This document shows positions 53,723 to 63,832 of a stretch of DNA of 64,000 bases, piece by piece. The translations under genes were made by a program, and so were the position numbers. Under the pieces are notes generated by a model. That model saw nothing but the letters and a program-made list of their open reading frames with translations, did not search any database and was not told the origin of the DNA. This DNA comes from Stappia taiwanensis (lineage in GTDB: Bacteria > Pseudomonadota > Alphaproteobacteria > Rhizobiales > Stappiaceae): assembly GCF_014635285.1 (NCBI RefSeq), contig NZ_BMCR01000001.1:248001-312000 (forward strand). Reading direction: 5' to 3'. The stretch's first letter is position 1. Each line of letters starts with the position of its first letter.

Positions 53723-54355
53723 TCAGCCGGCGGCGATCAAGGCGCGAACGCCATCGGCGATGAACTGTACGGAAAGGGCGGCCAGCAGGACGCCGAGAAG
53801 GCGGGTCACGACCATCGCCGCCGTATCGCCCATCAGCCGCTCGATCCGGTCGGCCAGCAGGAACGAGACGAAGCAGCTGCCGATGATCACAAGGATCACC
53901 GACACCAGACCGGCCATGGAGAGGCTGTCGGGCGCCTGGGAGCTGAGCAGGATGATCGCGCTGATCGCGGCGGGGCCGGCGATCAGCGGAATGGCGAGCG
54001 GAAACACGGCGACCGCGTGCAATTCGTCCTGATGGGCGACTGCCTTTTCCGCGCTTTCCGATTTTCGCCGATTGCGTTTCTCGAACACCATTTCCACGGC
54101 GATCATGAGAAGCAGCAGGCCGCCGGCGATCTGGAAGGCGGGCACCGAGATACCGAGCACGCCAAGGACGCTCTTTCCCGCCACCAGGAACAGAAACAGG
54201 ATCCCACCGCCGATCAGGGTCGCGCGCACGGCGATGCGCTTGCGCGTCTGCGCGGTCGCACCGGCGGTGATGGCGAGGAACATCGGCGCGAGGCCGACCG
54301 GATCGATCGTCACGAACAGTGTGGCAAAGGCGTTGACGAGGAATTCTGCCAGCAT
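53723..54355 (-). CDS. MarC family integral membrane protein
   Basis: A 210-residue six-helix protein: FATLFVTIDPVGLAPMFLAI at the start, GGLLLLMIAVEMVF, then AVFPLAIPLIAGPAAISAII and the last helix LLGVLLAALSVQFIADGVR. This is the MarC/UPF0056 family. Despite the name, a role in multiple antibiotic resistance is not supported in the family; function is unknown. It is divergent from gyrA. Confidence 0.92.
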   Translation of the reverse strand: MLAEFLVNAFATLFVTIDPVGLAPMFLAITAGATAQTRKRIAVRATLIGGGILFLFLVAGKSVLGVLGISVPAFQIAGGLLLLMIAVEMVFEKRNRRKSESAEKAVAHQDELHAVAVFPLAIPLIAGPAAISAIILLSSQAPDSLSMAGLVSVILVIIGSCFVSFLLADRIERLMGDTAAMVVTRLLGVLLAALSVQFIADGVRALIAAG

Positions 54356-54562
54356 GTGCGGCGCATCGGCTCCCGACTCGGATGGCTCTTTATATCAATG
54401 AAACGGGCCAATGTCGGCCAGGGACTTCCCGCGTTCTTGCGACAATTCACAGGGAGCCGTCTCAACCGTTTGAATTCGCAGGGAAATGCAGTTTCCGTTT
54501 TGCTGTCGTGAATTTGTCGCGCAGGGCGAAATCGGGTATAAGAAACCAGCGAATTCAACAGA

Positions 54563-57370
54563 ATGCGAGACACCTCCTTGTCAGATCAGGATACGAGCGC
54601 ACCGTCGGGCGGCCTACCGTCCGATATCCGGCCTGTTTCCATCACCGACGAAATGAAGCGCAGCTATCTCGACTACGCCATGAGCGTGATCGTCAGCCGT
54701 GCGCTTCCCGATGTCCGGGACGGACTGAAGCCGGTCCACCGGCGGATTCTCTACTCGATGCACGAAAACGGCTACGAGTGGAACAAACCCTACCGCAAGT
54801 CGGCGCGCGTCGTCGGTGACGTGATGGGTAAGTATCACCCCCATGGCGACAGCGCGATCTATGACGCGCTGGTGCGCATGGCACAGGACTTCTCGCTCCG
54901 GCTGCCGCTGATCGACGGGCAGGGCAACTTCGGCTCCATCGATGGCGACCCCGCCGCGGCGATGCGCTACACCGAATGCCGCCTGCAGAAGGTCTCCCAG
55001 CGCCTGATCGACGATCTCGACAAGGATACGGTCGATTTTCAGGACAACTACGACAATTCGGAAAGCGAACCGGTGGTCATGCCGGCGAAATTTCCGAACC
55101 TCCTGGTCAATGGTGCCGGCGGTATCGCCGTGGGCATGGCGACCAACATTCCGCCGCACAATCTGGGCGAGGTGATCGATGCCTCCATCGCCCTGATGGA
55201 CAATCCGCACATGTCGCTGGCGGAGCTGATGGAGATCGTGCCGGGACCGGACTTCCCGACCGGCGGCATCATCCTCGGCCGCTCGGGCATTCGTTCCGCC
55301 TATGAGAACGCACGCGGATCGGTGGTGATGCGCGGCCGGGCCGAGGTGGAGGAAATCCGCAAGGATCGCTACGCCATCGTCGTCACCGAGATCCCGTATC
55401 AGGTGAACAAGTCGACGATGATCGAGAAGATCGCCGAGCATGTTCGCGAAAAGCGGATCGAGGGCATCTCCGACATTCGCGATGAGTCCGACCGTTCCGG
55501 CATGCGGGTGGTGATCGAACTGAAGCGCGACGCGGTCGCCGATGTGGTGCTGAACCAGCTCTACCGCTACTCGGCGCTGCAATCGACCTTCGGCGCCAAC
55601 ATGGTGGCGCTCAATGGTGGTCGCCCGCAGCAGCTCGGTCTGAAGGAAATGCTGAGCGCCTTCATCGCCTTCCGCGAGGAGGTCATTGGCCGGCGGACCC
55701 GCTTCCTTCTGACGAAGGCGCGCGACCGGGCGCATCTGTTGGTCGGTCTGGCCATCGCGGTGGCCAATATCGATGAGGTGATCCATCTGATCCGGACTGC
55801 GCCCGATCCGGCGACCGCCCGGGCCCAGTTGATGGAACGCAACTGGCCGGCCCGCGATGTGGAGCCGCTCATTCGCCTGATCGACGACCCGCGCCACATG
55901 GTGCAGGAGGACGGCACCTATCGCCTGTCCGAGGAGCAGGCCCGGGCCATCCTGGAATTGCGCCTGCAGCGCCTGACCGCGCTTGGCCGCGATGAGATCG
56001 CCGATGAACTCAACAAGATCGGCGAGGAAATCCGCGACTATCTGGAAATCCTGCGCTCGCGTGAGCGGATCCTCGACATCATCCGCGAGGAGCTGACGGA
56101 AATCCGCGACGAATTCGCGACCCCGCGCCGGACGGAAATCGTCGAAGGCGGCGCGGATCTGGAAGACGAGGACCTGATCCAGCGCGAGGACATGGTCGTC
56201 ACCGTCAGTCACGCCGGCTACATCAAGCGGGTGCCGCTCGACACCTACCGGGCGCAGCGGCGCGGCGGCAAGGGCCGCTCGGGCATGTCGACCAAGGACG
56301 AGGATTTCGTCACCCGGCTGTTCGTTGCCAACACGCACACGCCGGTGCTGTTCTTCTCCTCGCGCGGCATCGCCTACAAGATGAAGGTCTGGCGCCTTCC
56401 GCTCGGCGGCCCGACCTCGCGCGGCAAGGCGCTGGTCAACATGCTGCCGCTAGAGCAGGGGGAGCAGATCACCTCGATCCTGCCGCTGCCGGAAAACGAG
56501 GACAGCTGGTCCGAGCTGGACGTGATGTTCGCCACCCGGCGCGGTACGGTCCGGCGCAACAAGCTGTCCGATTTCGCGCAGATCAACAAGAACGGCAAGA
56601 TCGCCATGAAGCTGGAGGACGGCGACGGTATCGTTGGCGTCTTTACCTGCACCGAGCATGACGATGTGCATCTGACCACCGCGCTCGGCCAGTGCATCCG
56701 CTTCGCGGTGACCGATGTGCGCGTCTTCGCCGGCCGCAATTCGGTTGGCGTGCGTGGTGTCAATCTGGGCGAGGGGGATCACGTCATCTCCATGTCGATC
56801 CTGCGCCATTTCGAGTGCACGGCGGAAGAGCGGGCGGCCTATCTGCGCTGGCGCCGGTTGATGCGTGGCGAGGCGGATGATGCGGCCGAGCCGGCAGCTA
56901 CCGGCGAAGAGGAGGAGGCGGCCGGCGAGCTGTCGCCGGAACGCTACGCGGCGATGAGTGCTGCTGAGCAGATCATCCTCACCATTTCCGAGAACGGTTA
57001 TGGCAAGCGCTCCTCGTCCTTCGAGTACCGGGTGACCGGACGCGGCGGCAAGGGCATCACCGCCATGGCGGTGACCAAGCGCAACGGACCGTTGATCGCC
57101 TCCTTCCCGGTCGATGACAGCGACCAGATCATGCTGGTAACCAACGGTGGCCAGTTGATCCGTTGCCCGGTCGACGGGATCCGGATCGCGGGCCGTGCCA
57201 CCCAGGGCGTGATCGTCTTCAAGACGGCCGAGGGCGAGGAAGTCGTCTCCGTCGAGCGAGTCTCCGACGAGGAGGAGCATGACGACGTGCTTGGCGGCGA
57301 AGGCGAGGCCGATGCGGCGACCTCCGAGGATCCGGGCCAGTCCGGAGATGATGGGGCGGCGGAAGAGTAA
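54563..57370 (+). CDS. gyrA: DNA gyrase subunit A
   Basis: A 935-residue type IIA topoisomerase subunit. The catalytic tyrosine is Tyr136 in [10 protein letters not shown]. The quinolone region reads [18 protein letters not shown], with Ser97 and Asp101 at the positions of E. coli Ser83 and Asp87, so the wild-type residues are present. The C-terminal beta-pinwheel starts near residue 540, and the GyrA box is [10 protein letters not shown]. An acidic insert (about 768-800, [20 protein letters not shown]) interrupts the pinwheel, and the tail is also acidic. The start region has no strong ribosome binding site. Confidence 0.97.
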   Translation: MRDTSLSDQDTSAPSGGLPSDIRPVSITDEMKRSYLDYAMSVIVSRALPDVRDGLKPVHRRILYSMHENGYEWNKPYRKSARVVGDVMGKYHPHGDSAIYDALVRMAQDFSLRLPLIDGQGNFGSIDGDPAAAMRYTECRLQKVSQRLIDDLDKDTVDFQDNYDNSESEPVVMPAKFPNLLVNGAGGIAVGMATNIPPHNLGEVIDASIALMDNPHMSLAELMEIVPGPDFPTGGIILGRSGIRSAYENARGSVVMRGRAEVEEIRKDRYAIVVTEIPYQVNKSTMIEKIAEHVREKRIEGISDIRDESDRSGMRVVIELKRDAVADVVLNQLYRYSALQSTFGANMVALNGGRPQQLGLKEMLSAFIAFREEVIGRRTRFLLTKARDRAHLLVGLAIAVANIDEVIHLIRTAPDPATARAQLMERNWPARDVEPLIRLIDDPRHMVQEDGTYRLSEEQARAILELRLQRLTALGRDEIADELNKIGEEIRDYLEILRSRERILDIIREELTEIRDEFATPRRTEIVEGGADLEDEDLIQREDMVVTVSHAGYIKRVPLDTYRAQRRGGKGRSGMSTKDEDFVTRLFVANTHTPVLFFSSRGIAYKMKVWRLPLGGPTSRGKALVNMLPLEQGEQITSILPLPENEDSWSELDVMFATRRGTVRRNKLSDFAQINKNGKIAMKLEDGDGIVGVFTCTEHDDVHLTTALGQCIRFAVTDVRVFAGRNSVGVRGVNLGEGDHVISMSILRHFECTAEERAAYLRWRRLMRGEADDAAEPAATGEEEEAAGELSPERYAAMSAAEQIILTISENGYGKRSSSFEYRVTGRGGKGITAMAVTKRNGPLIASFPVDDSDQIMLVTNGGQLIRCPVDGIRIAGRATQGVIVFKTAEGEEVVSVERVSDEEEHDDVLGGEGEADAATSEDPGQSGDDGAAEE

Positions 57371-57400
57371 TCGGCCGGACGCTGTCTGATGAAGCTTTGA

Positions 57401-57433
57401 AGGGGCGCGTGGTGTTTGCTGCGCGCCCTTTTT
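57401..57433 (+). terminator. Intrinsic terminator after gyrA
   Basis: AGGGGCGCG pairs with CGCGCCCTT with one bulged G, a loop of about ten bases, then five T, 31 bases after the gyrA stop. Confidence 0.7.
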
Positions 57434-57515
57434 CATGCGCCGGCGACAGAGCGAAATATCGAGCGGCGAAGCAGGGCAGGTGGCGCGGGATCGGTGGTAC
57501 GGGTCCTGAAACGGC

Positions 57516-57551
57516 AAAGGCGACGCCTGAAGGATCAGGGCGTCGCCTTTT
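57516..57551. terminator. Hairpin between gyrA and a minus-strand gene
   Basis: AAAGGCGACGCC pairs with GGCGTCGCCTTT (12 bp), extended inward by TGA/TCA. It is a likely terminator for the minus-strand exported-protein gene and a backup for gyrA. Confidence 0.8.
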
Positions 57552-57587
57552 GCAGTGAGGTTTGTGAGCGCCGCTGGCGCGAAAGGA

Positions 57588-57947
57588 TCAGGTGCTGATC
57601 GGCACGCGGGTCAGGATCGAGGTGCGATTGCTGACCGACCGGTCCTCGTGGGTCTCGAAACGGATCTGCCGCGAGGCCCGATTGCCCTCCAGGGCGTTGA
57701 TGCAGTCGCTCGACCAGTTGCCCCAGCTCTGTCCTTCACAGGCCGCCGGCAGCGGCTTGGTCTGCCGGTTGGTCTTGGCTTCCATATTGGAGACCACCGT
57801 TTCGCCCGTTGCCGGGTCCGCCGCAGTCGGTGCGCTGGTCTGCGACCAAGACGTGCCCACCACGCCGGCAAGAATGGCGGCGGCGGCGACAGTGGCAATG
57901 GCCAGGCTGCGGAAGTGCTGTTCCGGGGCTCGCTGAGCAAAGGTCAT
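57588..57947 (-). CDS. Small exported protein of unknown function
   Basis: A 119-residue protein with an N-terminal hydrophobic anchor or signal (SLAIATVAAAAILAGVVGTS) followed by a Thr/Ala-rich linker. A C-terminal domain holds two cysteines in PAACEGQSWGNWSSDCINAL, which probably form a disulfide. The CExQxWGxWSxxC pattern recurs in small rhizobial secreted proteins, to my memory, with no known role. It is first reading from the gyrA side of three small minus-strand genes. Confidence 0.68.
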   Translation of the reverse strand: MTFAQRAPEQHFRSLAIATVAAAAILAGVVGTSWSQTSAPTAADPATGETVVSNMEAKTNRQTKPLPAACEGQSWGNWSSDCINALEGNRASRQIRFETHEDRSVSNRTSILTRVPIST

Positions 57948-58024
57948 TTGAGGTCATCCCTGCTTCGTTGTTGATGCCTCCATCTTGTCAGGACCGACGG
58001 GGAAAACCGTGACGGGTGTCACGA

Positions 58025-58354
58025 TCAGAAGGTTTGCAGCAGGCTGTATTGGCGTTCCGCGCTCAGCGGGGCGACCAGAACGGGCGCGCGCATCTGCGTT
58101 TCCCGAAGGCCGAAGCAGGATGGGTCCTCATCGCGGAAAATGATGCCATCGCACGCCTCGGCCGCAGCCTCGATCTCCAGGGGCTCCTCTGTCAGCATTT
58201 GGGTTGCATGGGTCCGATCGGCAGATGCCTGTCGGTCGGTATAGGCCACGCCGCTGATCAGAACGGCGGCAAATGCCACCACGCCAGCCAGCCAGAAGGC
58301 GAGCGGGGTGGACGGCTGATAAATTTTGTGAATCGTCATCATGGGCGCATACAT
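58025..58354 (-). CDS. Small exported or membrane-anchored protein
   Basis: A 109-residue protein with one hydrophobic helix (FWLAGVVAFAAVLISGVAYT) near residues 20-40. A polar domain with two cysteines follows (AAEACDGIIFRDEDPSCFGL). Several ATG codons lie close together (58354, 58342, 58339), so the start is uncertain. No family is recognised. Its layout, an anchor plus a two-cysteine domain, matches the two neighbouring small genes on the same strand. Confidence 0.58.
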   Translation of the reverse strand: MYAPMMTIHKIYQPSTPLAFWLAGVVAFAAVLISGVAYTDRQASADRTHATQMLTEEPLEIEAAAEACDGIIFRDEDPSCFGLRETQMRAPVLVAPLSAERQYSLLQTF

Positions 58355-58561
58355 GGATCATGGATCGCCTTCTGGCAACGGGGTGAAGCCGTGGCCCTGT
58401 CATATTTTTGTTATGTGTGTCGGCTCCGTTGAGCCGCTGGCCTGGCCGAGGCTATGGATGCTCGGCAGTCATCTGATTTTGGCCGCCGAAACGGAGACGC
58501 GGTGATGAGTCGGGGAACTCACCACCGCGTCGCACGAGAGGTCCGAGGTCAGGGTATCGGA

Positions 58562-58855
58562 TCACTCTGTAACGGGGATGCGGATCAACTCCGTCATCGA
58601 ATTGCTGGTTCTGGCAACGGTCGTGAAGGCCGGTTTGGCATCGGGGGCGACCGAGCGTGCAAGCTCCGCGCACCCGGTAACGGAATCCGTCATGGTCGTT
58701 GCATCACAAGCCACATGAACCACTCTCTGCTGCCGGTCGCCCTTGCGCGCCGAGGCGCTGTCGCCGCCAAGCATGGTGGCCCCCGTGGTGGCGATGAACA
58801 GAGCAGCGCCAGCGGCAATAATGCCAAGGGTCCAGGCCCCCACTACACGCTTCAT
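58562..58855 (-). CDS. Small exported protein of unknown function
   Basis: A 97-residue protein with an N-terminal hydrophobic segment (GAWTLGIIAAGAALFIATTG). The short mature domain has two cysteines (VVHVACDATTMTDSVTGCAE). A strong GGAGGCGAAG ribosome binding site sets the start at 58855. No family is recognised. It is transcribed away from coaD, which is divergent. Confidence 0.65.
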   Translation of the reverse strand: MKRVVGAWTLGIIAAGAALFIATTGATMLGGDSASARKGDRQQRVVHVACDATTMTDSVTGCAELARSVAPDAKPAFTTVARTSNSMTELIRIPVTE

Positions 58856-59013
58856 CTTCGCCTCCTTGTGTTTGTTGGCCACACCCTAGCAGAAAATGAC
58901 GTTGGGTAAAATAAAATCGTTGTGTGTGATTATTGCGCAACAAAGTTACCCGGAAAGTCGCGCGCGTGCGGGCCTCTCTTGTCTCTGGGCGTGTGCGCGG
59001 GTAGAGATGGCGC

Positions 59014-59520
59014 ATGACTCGTACCGCCCTTTACCCAGGCTCGTTTGACCCGGTCACCAATGGCCATATCGACATCCTGCGCCAGGCGCTGGATCTGGCC
59101 GACCGTGTTGTCGTCGCCATTGGTATCCATCCCGGCAAGGCGCCGCTGTTTTCCTTCGAGGACCGCGTGGCGATGATTGCCGAAGTGGCGCGCGAGGCGT
59201 TCGGCGCCGCCGATGCGGCGCGGCTGGAGGTGATCTCCTTCGACGGGTTGGTGGTCGAGGCAGCACGCAGCGCCGGGGCGGATTGTCTTGTGCGTGGGCT
59301 GCGCGACGGCACCGACCTGGATTACGAGATGCAGATGGCGGGGATGAACGGAGCGATGGCGCCTGAAGTGCGCACGCTGTTCCTGCCGGCTTCGCCCGAT
59401 GTTCGTCATATCACCGCCACTCTGGTGCGGCAGATCGCAAAGATGGGGGGCGATGTGCGCCCCTTCGTCCCGTCGCATGTCGTGGCCTGTCTGCGACAGC
59501 GACTGGCCGAGCCGGCGTGA
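59014..59520 (+). CDS. coaD: Phosphopantetheine adenylyltransferase
   Basis: A 168-residue nucleotidyltransferase for the penultimate step of CoA synthesis. The motif [16 protein letters not shown] holds the H-x-G-H-like adenylate site. [20 protein letters not shown] and the C-terminal [17 protein letters not shown] are diagnostic. It is followed, 37 bases on, by ppiA. The order coaD-ppiA-ppiB-queA-tgt is conserved in Rhizobiales. Confidence 0.97.
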   Translation: MTRTALYPGSFDPVTNGHIDILRQALDLADRVVVAIGIHPGKAPLFSFEDRVAMIAEVAREAFGAADAARLEVISFDGLVVEAARSAGADCLVRGLRDGTDLDYEMQMAGMNGAMAPEVRTLFLPASPDVRHITATLVRQIAKMGGDVRPFVPSHVVACLRQRLAEPA

Positions 59521-59557
59521 GCGCCGGCAGACCGGCCGCAGTATTTCTGGAGAGAAC

Positions 59558-60100
59558 ATGATAGCCCGTTTGACGTCCCTGATCTGCGCTGCCGCCCTTG
59601 CCATGGGGCTTGCCTTCAGCGCCAGCGCCCAGGCGCCGGACCTTGAGAACACGCTTTATCTCGATCTCAAGGACGGGCGTGTGGTGATCCGGCTGCGTCC
59701 GGACCTTGCGCCCAAGCATGTGGAGCGGCTGAAGAAGCTCACCCGCGACGGCTTTTACGATGGCATCGTCTTTCACCGGGTGATCGACGGTTTCATGGCC
59801 CAGACCGGTGATCCGACCGGCACCGGCACGGGTGGGTCCGATCTGCCCGATCTCGCCGCCGAGTTTTCCGACGCGCCGTTCAAGCGCGGCACGCTCGGCA
59901 TGGCGCGGGCGCAGAACCCCAACAGCGCCAATTCCCAGTTCTTCATCATGTTCGCCGATGGCGACTGGCTGAACGGCCAGTACACCGTCTTCGGCGAAGT
60001 GGTCGAGGGCATGGACCTCGTCGACAAGATCAAGCGCGGCGAGCCCGTCCAGAACCCGGACAAGATTATCAAGATGCAGGTCGCGGCGGACGCCAAGTGA
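59558..60100 (+). CDS. ppiA: Periplasmic peptidyl-prolyl isomerase (cyclophilin)
   Basis: A 180-residue cyclophilin with a signal peptide (LICAAALAMGLAFSASAQA), so it is exported. The core motifs are FHRVIDGFMAQTGDPTGTGT, then MARAQNPNSANSQFFIMFAD and NGQYTVFGEVVEGMD. The usual cyclosporin Trp is not conserved, as in many bacterial enzymes. The ATG at 59558 follows TGGAGAGAAC. Next to its cytoplasmic relative ppiB, a tandem duplication. Confidence 0.94.
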   Translation: MIARLTSLICAAALAMGLAFSASAQAPDLENTLYLDLKDGRVVIRLRPDLAPKHVERLKKLTRDGFYDGIVFHRVIDGFMAQTGDPTGTGTGGSDLPDLAAEFSDAPFKRGTLGMARAQNPNSANSQFFIMFADGDWLNGQYTVFGEVVEGMDLVDKIKRGEPVQNPDKIIKMQVAADAK

Positions 60101-60157
60101 TCCTGGGACCTGGGATGAAACGACCCGACAACTCGCGACCCAACAAGGAGAAAGCGC

Positions 60158-60628
60158 GTGGCTGATTACAAGGATCCGGAAAACACCCTGCTGATGGAAA
60201 CCACGCAAGGCCCGGTCGTTATCGAGATGAAGCCGGATCTGGCGCCGCAGCATGTCGCCCGCATCAAGGAACTGGTGCGCGATGGCTTTTACGACGGCAT
60301 CGTGTTTCACCGGGTGATCGATGGCTTCATGGCCCAGACCGGCTGCCCGCAGGGCACCGGCACCGGTGGTTCGGGCAAGAAGCTGAAGGCCGAGTTCAAC
60401 GCGCACAAGCACGCGCGCGGCACCTGCTCCATGGCCCGTGCCATGGACCCGAACTCCGGCGACAGCCAGTTCTTCATCTGCTTTGCCGATGCGCCCTGGC
60501 TCGACGGCCAGTACACCGCCTGGGGTGAGGTGATCGAGGGGATGGACAATGTCGACAAGATCAAGCGCGGCGAGCCGGTGGTGAACCCGGACAAGATCAC
60601 CTCGCTGAAGGTCGCCGCCGACGCGTAA
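60158..60628 (+). CDS. ppiB: Cytoplasmic peptidyl-prolyl isomerase (cyclophilin)
   Basis: A 156-residue cyclophilin without a signal peptide: VVIEMKPDLAPQHVARIKEL, then FHRVIDGFMAQTGCPQGTGT, MARAMDPNSGDSQFFICFAD and DGQYTAWGEVIEGMDNV. The start is GTG at 60158, with AAGGAG eight bases upstream. It shares long stretches with ppiA, confirming gene duplication with divergence of location. Confidence 0.95.
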   Translation: MADYKDPENTLLMETTQGPVVIEMKPDLAPQHVARIKELVRDGFYDGIVFHRVIDGFMAQTGCPQGTGTGGSGKKLKAEFNAHKHARGTCSMARAMDPNSGDSQFFICFADAPWLDGQYTAWGEVIEGMDNVDKIKRGEPVVNPDKITSLKVAADA

Positions 60629-60645
60629 GCTGCAAGGATCGGAAT

Positions 60646-61053
60646 GTGAGCGCGATGAGCAACAGCATTCCGGTCCTTCGGGTGGTCCGTCCGACCAACG
60701 ATTTTGCGCCGCTTGAGCGCTTCTACATGCAAGGCGCCGACTTCCGGCGCCTTGCCGCTTTCGAGGGGCGTGATGGGTTTTCCGGCATGGTGCTGGGGTA
60801 CCCCAGGGCTCCCTGGCATCTGGCCCTCGTTCGGGAGGAGGGGCAGATCGCCCCACGGGCTGGCAGCCCGGAACAGCTTCTCGTTCTCTACCTGCCCGAT
60901 CCGGATGAATGGCGCGTTGCGGTTGACCGGATGACGGCGCACGGGTATGAGCCGGTGCCCGCCCAGAACCCTTATTGGGAGGTGGCGGGCAAGACCTTCG
61001 AGGATCCCGACGGCTACCGGCTCGTCTTCCAGAACCGGGCCTGGGATCTCTGA
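60646..61053 (+). CDS. Glyoxalase/VOC-fold protein
   Basis: A 135-residue VOC-superfamily protein with two beta-alpha-beta-beta-beta modules: [20 protein letters not shown] at the start and the C-terminal [16 protein letters not shown], where the final Glu/metal region of the fold lies. Substrate is unknown. GTG at 60646 follows AAGGATCGGAAT; an ATG three codons later is the alternative. It lies between ppiB and queA in a likely operon. Confidence 0.85.
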   Translation: MSAMSNSIPVLRVVRPTNDFAPLERFYMQGADFRRLAAFEGRDGFSGMVLGYPRAPWHLALVREEGQIAPRAGSPEQLLVLYLPDPDEWRVAVDRMTAHGYEPVPAQNPYWEVAGKTFEDPDGYRLVFQNRAWDL

Positions 61054-61081
61054 CATTCGCCCCAGCAGATCCAGAGCGGCC

Positions 61082-62170
61082 ATGCGCGTCGACGATTTTG
61101 ATTTCGAACTTCCGCCCGAGCGTATTGCCCTGCGGCCCGCCCGTCCGCGCGATGCCGCACGGATGCTTGTGGTGCGCCCTAGTGGCCAGCCGGAACTCTC
61201 GGATGCGGGGGTGTCCGATCTTGCCGCGCTGCTCGACCCGGGCGATGCGCTGGTCTTCAACGACACGAAGGTGATTCCGGCCCAGCTTGAGGGCCGCCGC
61301 ACCCGGGGCGAAGTCACTGCGCGGATCGGCGCCACCTTGCACCTGCGCTCCGGCGATGATCGCTGGTGGGCCTTTGTGCGTCCGGCCAAGAAGCTCGTGG
61401 TTGGTGATCGGGTCAATTTCGGGGAGGGGGCGAACAACGCTTGTCTGCTCGGCAGCCTCGATGCGACGGTCGCGGAAAAGCGCGACAACGGCGAGGTGCT
61501 GCTGGTGTTCGACCTTGCCGGACCGGATCTCGATGCCGCCATCGCAGCCGTCGGCCATATCCCGCTGCCGCCCTATATCGCCGCCAAGCGCGGGGAGGAC
61601 GCGGCCGACCGCGCCGATTACCAGACGATCTTCGCGGACAAGGACGGCGCGGTCGCGGCCCCCACCGCCGGGCTGCATTTCACCCCCGGTCTCATCGCCG
61701 CGCTCGATGCACGCGGTATCGAGCGGCATTTGGTGACCCTGCATGTGGGCGCCGGCACCTTTCTGCCGGTCAAGGTGGACGACACCGCCGACCACAAGAT
61801 GCATGCGGAGCGGGGCGAGGTGAGCGCGGAAACCGCCGAAGCCCTGCGCAAGGTGCGCGCGCGCGGCAACAAGGTGGTGGCCGTCGGCACCACGTCCTTG
61901 CGCATTCTGGAGAGCGCGGCGGCGGGCGAGGGCGGACTTGAGGCCTTCTCCGGCGAAACCTCGATCTTCATCACCCCAGGCTATCGGTTTCGGGCCATCG
62001 ATGCCCTGATGACCAACTTTCACCTGCCGCGATCGACCCTGTTCATGCTGGTCAGCGCCTTTTCCGGGCTTGAGACCATGCATCGGGCCTACGCCCATGC
62101 GATCGCTGGCGGCTACCGATTCTATTCCTACGGCGATGCGTCGCTGCTGTTTCCCAAGGATGGTTCATGA
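61082..62170 (+). CDS. queA: S-adenosylmethionine:tRNA ribosyltransferase-isomerase
   Basis: A 362-residue enzyme that builds the epoxyqueuosine ring on tRNA. Motifs are [50 protein letters not shown] and [17 protein letters not shown]. The ATG at 61082 is the family start; the frame is open further upstream. Its stop overlaps the tgt start (ATGA), coupling the two queuosine genes. Confidence 0.97.
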   Translation: MRVDDFDFELPPERIALRPARPRDAARMLVVRPSGQPELSDAGVSDLAALLDPGDALVFNDTKVIPAQLEGRRTRGEVTARIGATLHLRSGDDRWWAFVRPAKKLVVGDRVNFGEGANNACLLGSLDATVAEKRDNGEVLLVFDLAGPDLDAAIAAVGHIPLPPYIAAKRGEDAADRADYQTIFADKDGAVAAPTAGLHFTPGLIAALDARGIERHLVTLHVGAGTFLPVKVDDTADHKMHAERGEVSAETAEALRKVRARGNKVVAVGTTSLRILESAAAGEGGLEAFSGETSIFITPGYRFRAIDALMTNFHLPRSTLFMLVSAFSGLETMHRAYAHAIAGGYRFYSYGDASLLFPKDGS

Positions 62171-63312
62171 CCGATCGTTTTGCCTTCAGGTTGCTGGCGC
62201 GCGACGGCGCGGCCCGGCGCGGCGAAATTCGTACTCCGCACGGGACGGTGCAGACCCCCGCCTTCATGCCGGTCGGCACGCAAGGGACCGTCAAGGCGAT
62301 GTATCCCGAACAGGTGCGTGCGCTCGGCTCCGACGTGGTGCTCGGCAACACCTATCACCTGATGCTGCGGCCGACGGCGGAGCGGGTTGCGCGTCTGGGG
62401 GGCTTGCACAAGTTCATGAACTGGCCGCACACAATCCTTACCGATTCCGGTGGCTTTCAGGTGATGTCGCTGGCTCAGCTTCGCAAGCTGACCGAAAATG
62501 GCGTCACCTTTCAGAGTCATGTGGACGGCAGCCGTCACGAGATGACACCGGAGCGCTCGGTCGAGATCCAGCAATTGCTCGGCTCCGATATCCAGATGCA
62601 GCTCGATGAATGCATCGCCCTGCCGGCGGCGCGCGACGATGTGGAACGGGCGATGCGCCTGTCGCTCCGTTGGGCGGAGCGCTCCCGGCGCAAGTTCGAG
62701 GAGATGGGCGGCCCGGAGCGGGGGCAGGCGCTCTACGGCATCGTTCAGGGCGGCGATGTGCCCGACCTCAGGGTGATCTCGGCAACCGAACTCGGCGCCA
62801 TGCCGTTCGAAGGTTATTCGGTCGGCGGGCTTGCCGTCGGTGAGCCGCAGGACGTGATGTTGCGGATGCTGGAGGAAACCACCCCGGCCATGCCCGAGGA
62901 CAAGCCGCGCTACCTGATGGGCGTCGGCACGCCGGAGGATATTCTGGAAAGCGTCGCGCGCGGTATCGACCAGTTCGACTGTGTGATGCCGACCCGCGCC
63001 GGCCGGCATGGTCTGGCCTATACCCGCTTCGGCAAGGTCAACCTGAAGAATGCCCGCCATGCGGAAGACCATCGTCCGCTCGACGAAGAGGCGGAGTGCC
63101 CGGCGGCCCGGGACTACAGCCGCGCCTATCTGCATCACCTTGTGAAGGCGGGGGAGGGGCTGGCGGCGATGCTGCTGACCTGGAACAACCTGGCCTACTA
63201 CCAGAGCCTGATGAAGGGCATTCGCGAGGCGATCGAGGCGGGACGGTTCGAGGATTTCCGCAACGAGACGCGCGAAAACTGGGCGCGCGGCGACATCTCA
63301 AAGCTGGCATAG
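62167..63312 (+). CDS. tgt: tRNA-guanine transglycosylase
   Basis: A 381-residue enzyme that swaps G34 for preQ1 in tRNAs with GUN anticodons. Catalytic Asp93 is in [11 protein letters not shown] and Asp271 in [12 protein letters not shown]. The zinc site is abnormal: the family C-x-C-x2-C pattern reads A-x-C-x2-A (only Cys311 left), and the fourth ligand His in the TIHN position is Asn340 (LTWNNLAYY). The rest of the C-terminal domain is intact. It starts inside the queA stop codon. Confidence 0.96.
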   Translation: MTDRFAFRLLARDGAARRGEIRTPHGTVQTPAFMPVGTQGTVKAMYPEQVRALGSDVVLGNTYHLMLRPTAERVARLGGLHKFMNWPHTILTDSGGFQVMSLAQLRKLTENGVTFQSHVDGSRHEMTPERSVEIQQLLGSDIQMQLDECIALPAARDDVERAMRLSLRWAERSRRKFEEMGGPERGQALYGIVQGGDVPDLRVISATELGAMPFEGYSVGGLAVGEPQDVMLRMLEETTPAMPEDKPRYLMGVGTPEDILESVARGIDQFDCVMPTRAGRHGLAYTRFGKVNLKNARHAEDHRPLDEEAECPAARDYSRAYLHHLVKAGEGLAAMLLTWNNLAYYQSLMKGIREAIEAGRFEDFRNETRENWARGDISKLA

Positions 63313-63484
63313 GCTGGTCGGCGTGCATCAGAGGTGCCGGTTGCCGTGCGTGGCGAATACGAGAATGCACAGTTTGCCGTTTACCGGGCTTGAACGCTCC
63401 GGCGCTACGCTCCAGGGCGATGTAAGCTCCTGTGAAAACAGGTTCTTGCCTGAGGTTGTGGTGGTCGGGGGAGTTTGAAGGTCA

Positions 63485-63805
63485 ATGGCGGCTGACAAAC
63501 CAACAGTGCGAGGCGAGATTCGTTCCGTTCCTCGGGCGGACTGCTCGCTCCCGGCCGTTCTGCATGACAAGGGCATGGAGATTGCCTGCGTCATTGAGAA
63601 CCTCAGCATTTCCGGCTGTCGGGTGCGTTTGCCGCGCCGGGCCTTGCTTAGTGAGAATTTTATCCTGGAGTTCTCAGGTCGCGGTATTCGCGTTGCCGCC
63701 GAACTTGTGTGGCTCAACGGCGAGGAAGCGGGATTGCGCTTCCACCACGAACGGCCGGCTGACGTCCCTTCCGAGACGGCAACCGTTCAGGTCGATGTGC
63801 CGTAG
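63485..63805 (+). CDS. PilZ domain protein
   Basis: A 106-residue single-domain protein. Both c-di-GMP motifs are visible: R-x3-R as RSVPR near residue 13, and N-x-S-x-x-G as NLSISG near residue 40. They are followed by the beta strands RVRLPRRALL, FILEFSGRGIRV and AELVWLNGEEAGLRF. It is expected to bind cyclic di-GMP and relay it to a partner. The ATG at 63485 is preceded by no strong ribosome binding site. It is convergent with the murein-binding gene at the window end. Confidence 0.8.
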   Translation: MAADKPTVRGEIRSVPRADCSLPAVLHDKGMEIACVIENLSISGCRVRLPRRALLSENFILEFSGRGIRVAAELVWLNGEEAGLRFHHERPADVPSETATVQVDVP

Positions 63806-63832
63806 ACACGGCCCGCGCGAGACCGGCGGGCG

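Noticed and set aside
59411-62098. An 895-codon open frame on the minus strand.
   Set aside because: Antisense shadow of coaD, the cyclophilins and queA, all with clear motifs on the plus strand.
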